DNA of 64,000 nucleotides, taken from Carposina sasakii. Taxonomy: Eukaryota > Arthropoda > Insecta > Lepidoptera > Carposinidae. Shown here one piece after another: positions 55,990-64,000 of this stretch. The notes under the pieces were generated by a model. It was not told the DNA's origin. It worked only from the letters and a program-made list of their open reading frames with translations, and ran no database searches. The stretch covers positions 9,548,001 to 9,612,000 of the forward strand of contig CP053148.1 in NCBI GenBank assembly GCA_014607495.2. The letters are read 5' to 3'. The translations under genes and the position numbers were made by a program. The first letter of the stretch is position 1, and every line of letters begins with the position of its first letter.

Positions 55990-57857
55990 ATGTCGCGTCG
56001 TGGTGGGTTAAACGATAATGAAATCTTTAAATTATTATTGGAAGACATTGCTTCAGGTAGCGAAAGTATCTGTAGCAATGAGGACGACGAAGATCAGCCA
56101 AATCCACTGGTCTTAGGCGATTTGATTGGAGAAGTTCAAGCAACGGATTATGACAACTTTGATTCCCACGATGAGCTCCCTTTGTCTAGCTTAGAACGTA
56201 GAAATGCTGATTCTATATCAACACCGGAATCCAGCACCGTAAATTCAAACACGCCGACTACCGTAGCTCCAAAGTGGAAGAAGAATTATAGGATGGACAC
56301 ACCCGGTGAGTTTTCTGAAAGTGTGGGATTGACAGATCAAATTATTAGCATGGAGAATGTTACACCTCTTTTACTATTTCGCCTTTTTTGGACAGATAAT
56401 TTACAAGATATTTTATGTTTTCAAACCAATCTCTATGCAACCCAATCCGGAAAGCCTTATACACCCACAACGACGGAAGAACTTGATATTTTTATTGCTT
56501 TGAATTTGGTGATGGGTATAAAAAAATTGCCGAGCTACAGAGATTACTGGTCTTCAGCACCTGATTTGCATGATAGCTATGTTACGAAATTTATGAGCTT
56601 CAATAGATTCAGTTGGATTTTGAATTACTTACATGTAAATGACAATAGTGTAATGCCTAACAGAAATTGCCCCGATTTTGATAAACTTTATAAAATTAGA
56701 CCTCTGCTCGACATTCTGCAAACCAATTTTCAAAAAAACTACAAGCCATCAGAGAGGATTGCGATTGATGAAAGCATGATAATATTCAAAGGCAGGAACT
56801 ACTTGAAACGGTACATGCCAAAAAACCGACTAAACGAGGGTATAAGGTTTGAATTATGTATGCACAGTCAGGTTATTGCCTAGATTTTGAAATTTATACA
56901 GAAAGCAGGGTACTAACGTGGAAACTGACTTAGGGGGTAATGTTGTCAAGAATTTTTGCAAACAATTGAAAGCGAAAAATCATAAAGTCTATTTTGACAA
57001 TTATTTCAATAGTTACTCCTTGCAAGTAAAACTACTGGAAGAAAAAAATTACGCCTGTGGAACTGTAAATTCAAACAGAAAGTTCTTGCCTACGCTAAAA
57101 GAAGACAAGCGTTTACGTAGAGGCGAACATGATTACCGTATTAGTCACACAAAAGTGAGTTTGCTAAAATGGAAAGATAAGAGATCAGTATTTATTTTGT
57201 CAAACTATCATGATCCTAGGAATCTTGGAAAAGTTAACCGAAGAGAACGTGATGGTACTAGTGTTGAAGTGTCCTGTCCAGAGGCAGTAAAAGACTACAA
57301 TGCAAATATGAATTTTGTCGACAAATTTGATCAACTAAAAGGAAGTTATGCTGTTGATAGAAAATCTCACAAATGGTGGCACAGAATTTTTATTTTATTT
57401 TCTAGATTGTTGTGCAGTCAATGCCTTTTTGATTTATAAAGAACTGCAGATATCTTCACACCCAGACCTAAGCATTCTGACTCTGAAAGAATTCAGGTGA
57501 AGTGTATACCAAGGTCTACTGGCGCTAGCATATGTCACAAATAAAGAAATACAAGGTAACAGCAATCGTAGTTCCCTAACCTCTTCTCCAGGTCCTGCAG
57601 TTATAAAACGCCACAAGCCTACAGTCCCTCAGGAAATTCGTTTTGAATGTAATAGCCATCAACCAGAGAGAAGCACTTCCAGAAGATGCTGCAAATGTAG
57701 CACAAAAATATTTCCAGTACGTACTGTATGGCAGTGCAGTACTTGTAAAGTGCCCCTTTGCCTACGCAAAGGAAAAACATCTTCTTCTTCAATGACTTCC
57801 ATAAAAAATAATTGTTATGGAATTTTATTAAAACTTATAACATTCATAAATAAATAG
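55990..57857 (+). pseudogene. piggyBac transposase, frameshifted
   Basis: The ATG at 55990 (MSRRGGLNDNEI) follows an upstream in-frame ATG and is the better start. An acidic N-terminal region leads into the DDE_Tnp_1_7-type core. The three catalytic Asp positions are present: AIDESM (Asp at 56767), VYFDNYF (56996) and NFVDKFD (57320). A C-terminal Cys-rich module (CCKCSTKIFPVRTVWQCSTC) lies near 57690-57760. Breaks: shifts near 56866, 56912 and 57405 and a TGA at 57498. The catalytic core is therefore split, although all three Asp survive. Confidence 0.9.
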
Positions 57858-57932
57858 TTTTTATATGCTTTGTGTATTTTTTAATTCATGTGAGCTGCTG
57901 GATAGTTTTTTGGACTTTGTATCAATGGTCAT

Positions 57933-57955
57933 GGTGGTTAGTGTCACTAACCACC
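57933..57955. promoter_or_regulatory. subterminal palindrome, right
   Basis: The same perfect 23-bp palindrome as at 55547, about 145 bp from the right end against 14 bp from the left end. Confidence 0.6.
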
Positions 57956-58381
57956 TCAAAAGAGTTCCTCGAAAGCCTTAATAGCTAATTTTTTTTGGAA
58001 CGATCCTAAAGAGTTTCTATGATATTTTAGTTGTAAATAATGCTAAAACTTACATATAAATGTTTAAAATATTCTTAATATAAAAGCGTGACTCAAAGGG
58101 TTAATTAATCTAATGAAATAAATGGTGAAAATCATAATAATGAATAATGCAAGAATTCTTAAACTAATAATTATTTTTTACACTAATAAAATATATTTGG
58201 TTGCAACACTTACCCTAGAGGGGAATTCGCCACACGCTCGTTTTGGAAATTTTTTTACAAGTAAAATTGTAGTAGGAGTAGCATTCGTTTAGAAAAATTG
58301 GTAGAAAATAAAATTAATTTAACTGAGCGTCATCAGCTTGCAGATCTTTTTCAAAAATGGCGGCATCGCCATATAACCAGT

Positions 58382-58495
58382 GGGGTAAACACGAACCTTT
58401 TTACGCGGCGTAACGCTAGCGACTCGCTAGCAAAATCTATGGGAATTGACAGTTTGACTAGCGTTACGGACTATCGAGAGCTTCGTGCTCACCCC
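58382..58495. mobile_element. MITE family C, copy 2
   Basis: GGGGTAAACACGAACCTTTT ... GCTTCGTGCTCACCCC. It shares GCGTAACGCTAGCGACTCGC and TTGCTAGCG blocks with the copy at 9765-9904, in the opposite order of halves. Confidence 0.7.
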
Positions 58496-59450
58496 TCAGT
58501 TCTCAAACATAGCGTCCATTTGCTTTTTTCATTCCGAAGGAGAAGGCAGAGGACATTATGAGCCGTACAGCCATAATCTTAGTTATAGTTTAGGTTGTAA
58601 GATTATTTGTTCTTATTTAGGTAGTTAGGTTATTTTTACTATACAATTAATCAATTAATATTATGTTAGATATTTGTAGTTTTTTTTTAAATATATTTAT
58701 GCACATTATGCTCAGAAATACTTAGTTTGAAGAGTAAGGTAACGATTACGTTACACAGTCTATCAAAAAAGATTGTATCTGTAATTATAATTCTAATTCC
58801 GCTGATACTTTTTGCTCATCGGCTAACGATAGTTTGGCTGGTGTTATAATATTTACTATTGATACGACTATCACTGAATTGTGGCCAATTCAATTCAACA
58901 TGAGTCAAGTTACATATAAGTTTCAAAACGGAAGAAAATGGCAATTATATGTTCTGAGAAGGTGCGCTTGCGCTTAAAAGCATTTTATTTGAAAAAAATA
59001 TATGAGCTTACTAAAATTACGTGCGCCATTTCCTTTCGACACGCCAAGATTTTGGGTGTTGGAAACTTTGCTACAGTGATAGGCAAATGTAATAAATATA
59101 ATGGCGCGATAAAAAGAATCGGTATGAATCTCTTAAATCTCATATATTGGTCTAAAGACATAGTTTACAATCACTTTCACGAGACTGTGTACATTGACGG
59201 CACAGGATCTATAGTGAAAAAATTAAATTGCCTTATGGAGGAGAGCCTTTGCCTCCATATTTATTTATATTTAATAGTGGCACAAATAAATTCCAATACC
59301 TGTCAGCCAAATGATATCCTCTGCCCATAGCACAGATGATATTCTGATGTGGCCTCGGGTATTTTTAAAGTCTGTCAATTCGAACGACGTTCCGTGTACA
59401 GCCCTTTTAGATCCAGTTGCTCAGGAATTTGCTTAACAGGCCTATTGGCT

Positions 59451-59633
59451 ATCTTTTTTGATAGTTCTAGTGATCATCACTCAATTGAAACTCAACAACT
59501 GGACGTGGCATAATGCCTTATCTGAAGAAAATTTCGGCAACACACACATACGAGTACATACCACTTCCAGTGCAATAAGTTTCAATGAGTGATCATGACT
59601 ATGAACTGTCAAAAAAGATAGCCAATACGGGGG
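59451..59633. mobile_element. MITE family A, copy 2
   Basis: TATTGGCTATCTTTTTTGAT at the left and ATCAAAAAAGATAGCC-like ACTGTCAAAAAAGATAGCCA plus ATACGGGGG at the right, with TTTCAATGAGTGATCATGAC and its inverse inside. It interrupts the transposase-like pseudogene. Confidence 0.7.
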
Positions 59634-60332
59634 CAAGTTGTTAGCTTAAAACACTACCTTATGATATGTTTTGAATAATTTACTGTCAAGGCCGATATAA
59701 ACAGGTTACTACCAAGCCGTTTTTCAAATATGATAGCAAGATGGAAATGTTTCAGTGACAAACATCCATAGGTCAACAAGTTTTATTTAGGATGCATAGC
59801 CATAATGCGTAAGCAGGTCGCCTTTTATAAATTTTCTGAGTTATGCAATTTTGACAATTACTTTAGATCATAATGGTCAACCTGGTGGGTACATTCAATT
59901 AGCGCGTAATTTTCTAATTAGTGAGATTCGAGCAGTACCTGACACGGAACTAGATGAAAATTTTCTACACGGGGAAGAAAGTGAGAAACCCCATGATAAC
60001 GTACTAGACGATGAACAATATTTAAACACAATCACTAATTCAAATATTCAACTTTGGGTAGATACATTAATTCGTAATATATTTGAACAAATTGAACAGG
60101 AAACAATTGACGGCATTGAAATAGATCCAATATTGGAGATATGGTACGGTGGCCATCATGGACGCGACAAAAAACCTGCTCGACAAGCATGAAAATGGAT
60201 GTCAAAAGATGTACAACTATGTCAGTGGATATGATAGCGTGGCTAGAAAATAGCGCAATGGGCCTTGAACGAATTCTTTGTCGTAAAACCATATTGCGGA
60301 AAAAGGTTAGTTATGGGCCTCACTTAGTTGTA

Positions 60333-60408
60333 ATCTGCCAAGAAATCCTGTCGATATCCACCAATATCTGTTTATATTGGTAGATATCGACATGATTTCT
60401 TGGCAGAT
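60333..60408. repeat. 35-bp hairpin, 6-nt loop
   Basis: 60333-60367 (ATCTGCCAAGAAATCCTGTC...) pairs with 60374-60408 (...GACATGATTTCTTGGCAGAT) at 33 of 35 positions. The loop is CTGTTT. Confidence 0.85.
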
Positions 60409-60670
60409 ATTTCCAATCATCTGTAATTATATATTTTATTATTAAGGTTGGGGTGTCAGTGGTCTCAGCAGAATATCAGCGCAGGCTTCATAACCTGCAT
60501 ATGCTGAGCTGAGGCCATTTCACAACATTTATAAATGTTTAATTTTTTATTAGAATTCTTTTGTTTTTCATAGATCTGGAGTAGACCTGCAACCTGAAAC
60601 TAAAATCAAGTCCAGAACTCACTTTAAAGTTCCAGCACCTGATTGTAAAAAGCACAAAAAGTATATAATG

Positions 60671-60830
60671 AGGTGTCGTCCACCACCGGGCCCTACACCC
60701 TCCGCTAACCCTCGGATATGCCAACTCATGATCACGAACACAAGACACTACAGTAGCAACGAGAAGCCAGATCCAAGCACCTAGCATGCAACCATAAATA
60801 CATAGCTGCTAATCCCAAAAACCAAAAAAA
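60671..60830 (+). repeat. dispersed repeat D, copy 3
   Basis: CCACCACCGGGCCCTACACC ... GATCACGAACACAAGACACT ... AAGCCAGATCCAAGCACCTA ... CATAGCTGCTAATCCCAAAA, then an A-rich run, very close to 24085-24225. Confidence 0.65.
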
Positions 60831-60870
60831 AAATTTAATCAAACTTATATACAATACAATAGTTAATAAG

Positions 60871-61870
60871 TAGTATGAAAACGGTATTCTTGAAATATGC
60901 AAGAGTCTGGAAGACCTAACATATTTAATTGAATCGGTCATTGTCGTTGCTCTTAGCAAAAGTATCAGTTTCGAACCGGGTGGCAAAGTTTTACCATCAG
61001 TGAATCGCTAACATTTTTAAACAGTAAGATCAAGAGAATTTAACTTAGTAGCGATAATGATAAAACAGCTGACGATGAAAGCTACGCAGAAGGTCGTGAC
61101 ATGAACATCGGATATGAAGTTGAAGCAGAAGAAAACGCCGTAAAGAATGTGAATCAGAAATAACAGGATACAGATATCCTGGCATGATAACCTGTGTGAT
61201 ACTGCTGTGATAATTGCAGATCAGTCATCAGATAGCGACAGTGTTAATGCGTGTTATAACCCTGACTTTGTGAAAAGGTTGAAAAGGTACCTTCTTCCGT
61301 ACGCACTTTTGCGGACGGCAATAATGGTGTCAATTTTTAAAAAAGGGTCGTTGACCGCGACCTCCGCTTCTGTTGAAACCGAATTTTCAGATCTGAAACA
61401 CCGTGATTTTTAACACGATTTTGGAATGTTCCATTATTTTGATAATATGATATTCCAATGAGAATTGACCGCTTCATCCCCCAATATCTTGAAAAACTTA
61501 ATAATAAAATAAAACAGCGCTGTAAGGCGTCGAATGCAGATAAAAAAGAAAGCTCTGAAAAATCAAATCTCGACATCTCCTTACAAGCTTACTTTCAAGT
61601 CTTGTCGTCTCTTTCAACGGTTGAAGAGGATCGGAATGGTTTGGAAGTTAACCGGTAGCACTCAACAATAGTGTTTGATAAACTTTCACTCGTAAAATAA
61701 TGCGTGTAGTGCTCCAGATGAAAACCGAATTTCGGACTGCCCAGTTTGAACCAAGAAGTATTATTTTCTGACCCTACCGCAGATAACATAGCTAAAGCAA
61801 TTATTAATGAAAATCAAAAGAGGTCTAGCCTTCGAGAACCTTTGAGAATTTTTTTGGAACGTTTGAAATA
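60871..61870 (+). repeat. tandem segmental duplication, unit 1
   Basis: From TAGTATGAAAACGGTATTCT to the TTTTTTTGGAACG block. The whole kilobase recurs 1468 bp downstream at 62339-63300 with scattered substitutions and small deletions. It contains the C-terminal part of the transposase-like pseudogene. Confidence 0.85.
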
Positions 61871-62152
61871 GTTTTTATGTGCTTTGTGTATTTTTTACAT
61901 TCAGGTGTGAGCTGCTGGAACTTTTACGTTAGTTTTGGACTTGTTTTTAGTTCCAGGTTGTAGGTCTACTCTAGATCTATGAAAATCAAAAGAGTTCTAG
62001 CCTTCGAGAACGTTTAAGATTTTTTGTTGGAACGATTGAAAGAGTTTTTATATACTTTGTGTATTTTCTACATTCAGGTCTGAGCTGCTGGAACTTTTAC
62101 GTGAGTTCTGGACTTGTTTTTAGTTTCAGGTTGCAGGTCTGCTACGGAATAA
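61809..62152 (+). repeat. two ~172-bp tandem units related to the piggyBac 3' region
   Basis: GAAAATCAAAAGAGGTCTAG (61809) and GAAAATCAAAAGAGTTCTAG (61981) start two units, each with GTGTATTTT.TACATTCAGG and GAGCTGCTGGAACTTTTACG. Similar words (GCTTTGTGTATTTTTTAATT; GAGCTGCTGGA) occur at 57870-57905 in the piggyBac 3' non-coding part. An inverted scrap lies at 60570-60640 and a partial third unit at 63242. Confidence 0.7.
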
Positions 62153-62338
62153 TAAATTGTGAAAGAGTTATTCTTTAAAAATTGTTTGGAATGATAAATT
62201 TACATGATCTGCTGTGAATTGATTTTTTATGGAAAGTTATCTGATATTATCAATTGACGTTTTTAAGGTTAAAACAACAGAAGTTTTTATAAAAAGTATC
62301 AGGAACTATATAATATATACAATAAAATAGTTAAAAAG

Positions 62339-63300
62339 TAGTATGAAAACGGTATTCTTGAAATATGCAAGAGTCTGGAAGACCTAACATATTTAATTGA
62401 ATCGGTCATTGTCGTTGCTCTTAGCAAAAGTATCAGTTTCGAACCGGGTGGCAAAGTTTTACCATCAGTGAATCGCTAACATTTTTAAACAGAAAGATCA
62501 AGAGAATTTAACTTAGTAGCGATAATGATAAAACAGCTGACGATGAAAGCTACGCAGAAGGTCGTGACATGAACATCGGATATGAAGTTGAAGCAGAAGA
62601 AAACGCCGTAAACGAATGTGAATCAGAAATACCAGGATACAGATATCCTGGCATGATAACCTGTGTGATACTGCTGTGATAATTGCAGATCAGTCATCAG
62701 ATAGCGACAGTGTTAATGCGTGTTATAACCCTGACTTTGTGAAAAGGTTGAAAAGGTACCTTATTCCGTACGCACTTCTGTGGACGGCAATAATGGTGCC
62801 AATTTTTAAAAAGGGTCGGCGACCTCCCCTTCTGTCGAAAGCGAATTTTCAGATCTGAAAAACCGTGATTTTAACACGATTTTGGAATGTTACATTATTT
62901 TGATAATATGACATTCCAATGAGAATTGACCGCTTCATCCCCCAATATCTTGAAAAACTTAATAATAAAATAAAACAGCGCTGTAAGGCGTCGAATGCAG
63001 ATAAAAAAGAAAGCTCTGGAAAAAACAAATCTCGACGTCTCCTTACAAGCTTACTTTCAAGTCTTGTCGTCTCTTTCCACGGTTGAAGAGGATCGGAATG
63101 GTTTTGAAGTTAACCGGTAGCACTCAACAATAATGCGTGTAGTGCTCCAGATGAAAACCGAATTTCGGACTGCCCAGTTTTAACCAAAAAGAATTTTTTA
63201 CTGACCCTACCGCAGATAACATAGCTAAAGCAATTATTAATGAATATCAAAAGAGTTCTAGCCTTCGGGAATCTTTAAAATTTTTTTTGGAACGATTGAA
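62339..63300 (+). repeat. tandem segmental duplication, unit 2
   Basis: Second copy. It keeps NPDFVKRLKRYLIPYALL but has its own lesions (a deletion removes the frame before the SASVE block). Both units are therefore dead and diverged after duplication. A 75-bp module, GATATTATCAATTGACGTTT onward, lies before it (62235) and after it (63312). Confidence 0.85.
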
Positions 63301-63385
63301 AGAGTTTTCAGATATTATCAATTGACGTTTTTAAGGTTAAAACAACAGAACTTTTTATAAAAAGTATCAGGAACTATAGAACTGA

Positions 63386-64000
63386 GCTACACGTGAATAG
63401 AACATCCGTTTAAATTTGATTTGCTGTAAAGTGATTTGACGTTTTTCATGGAAAAAGGCCAGAACTATTTGTAAAAAGTATAGAGAGCTGTAGAACTCAC
63501 CTGTATGTTAATTTATATTTTGATGTTTTCGAACACATATAGAAGGCAAAGTGTTAGTGAAAAATCTAGATCTTGCAGGACTACAATAAAACACCATCTA
63601 GTCTATATCACGTATATTCGGAGACTGAGATCTGTACCTACCTACCTAACCAATACAAAAATATTAATATCGAAGTACCGACATTCTACGAACATCACAC
63701 CTCCCGACCTATTTTCTAAATATGTATACATAGACACATTTATTAGTAGCATACAGTTCAATACAATAATGATCTAGCTGGTTTACATAATTACAAGTAT
63801 CTTCAATCTAACCAGAGGCCATGTGTTGTTTGTCAAATCAGTCAGTCAGTAAGGGACAAGAGCCTAAATTAATTAATTTGATTATACAATATAAAATATA
63901 ACCATTACTTAATAACTACGTATACATATAATAACAAGGGGAACAGATGACTGTACATTATCAATGTAAACGACTTGTCTATGCAACAAATGCTTGTATA
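63386..64000. other. gene-free AT-rich stretch
   Basis: A 90-codon frame (63505-63777) has no recognisable family. Nothing else identified up to the window end. Confidence 0.5.

Larger units (their letters stand above)
55534..58100 (+). mobile_element. piggyBac element, TTAA-bordered, degenerate
   Basis: TTAA at 55530-55533 and 58101-58104 flank a 2567-bp element. Ends CTCTTTCAGTC and (inverted) CCCTTTGAGTC form the terminal repeat. A 23-bp palindrome lies near both ends (55547-55569 and 57933-57955). The transposase gene inside is frameshifted. Confidence 0.9.
58870..61800 (+). pseudogene. decayed transposase-like gene, superfamily unknown
   Basis: Collinear fragments: CNKYNGAIKRIGMNLLNLIY and VYIDGTGSIVKKL (about 59095-59240; the Asp is a candidate DDE residue); FYLGCIAIMRKQVAFYKFSE (59785 on); an open frame TITLDHNGQPGGYIQLARNF ... 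DGIEIDPILE (59851-60150); an acidic stretch (DDESYAEGRDMN, 61070); YNPDFVKRLKRYLLPYALL and TATSASVETEFSDLKHR (61257-61410); then MRIDRFIPQYLEKLNNKIKQ (61458) and CSAPDENRISDCPV (61710). Insertions at 59451 (MITE) and 60671 (repeat D) and many shifts break it. Proteins of this type recur in insect genomes and look transposon-borne; I cannot name the superfamily. Confidence 0.5.

Overview
The window looks like nuclear DNA of a lepidopteran (moth or butterfly). It is strongly AT-rich, littered with short GTAGGTAC/CTCGTAT words, and almost entirely built from dead or non-autonomous mobile elements of kinds common in Lepidoptera: Helitron ends (AATATTATAAATGCG at the 5' end, GC-rich hairpin plus CTAG at the 3' end), 5'-truncated RTE LINEs with (GAT)n tails, tRNA-derived SINEs, many MITEs, piggyBac, hAT, BEL/Pao and DIRS relics. 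There are no operons, rRNAs, functional tRNAs or CRISPR arrays.

Only one intact protein gene could be reconstructed. It lies on the minus strand at 24.8-30.3 kb and has five exons (30163-30075, 28362-28273, 28163-28094, 27448-25472, 25250-24882). Every junction is GT..AG, phases agree throughout, and the joined reading frame is 864 codons. It joins a Mutator-like DDE transposase domain to a YqaJ-type nuclease domain. Its introns hold SINE, RTE and Helitron fragments, a CpG-rich block sits just upstream of the ATG, and an AATAAA follows the stop.

The most instructive mobile element is a DIRS-type (tyrosine-recombinase) retrotransposon at 8772-14155. Its coding region is ruined, but the diagnostic architecture survives: inverted terminal repeats and an internal complementary region whose two halves are the reverse complements of the two outer edges. 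A 5'-truncated RTE LINE (8-bp target duplication) and a small MITE (6-bp target duplication) are nested inside it.

Region by region. 0-4.6 kb: SINE, MITEs, a jockey/CR1-like LINE remnant. 6.7-7.6 kb: Helitron with a decayed helicase end. 8.8-14.2 kb: DIRS. 18-23.3 kb: repeats, a ~200-bp-arm fold-back element and SINEs. 24.8-30.3 kb: the MULE-YqaJ gene. 33.8-35.9 kb: BEL/Pao gag-protease relic and a MITE family. 38-41 kb: MITE and fold-back element. 43.7-46.2 kb: inverted-repeat elements, a perfect 33-bp hairpin and a cluster of TATCGATA sites. 48.3-51.7 kb: RTE and hAT insertions with target duplications, LINE scrap and a transposon-like pseudogene. 53.8-55.0 kb: GC-rich retroelement 3' region. 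55.5-58.1 kb: frameshifted piggyBac with TTAA borders. 58.4-63.4 kb: a decayed transposase-like gene of a family I cannot name, whose 3' part is tandemly duplicated. The remaining stretches show nothing recognisable beyond AT-rich DNA.
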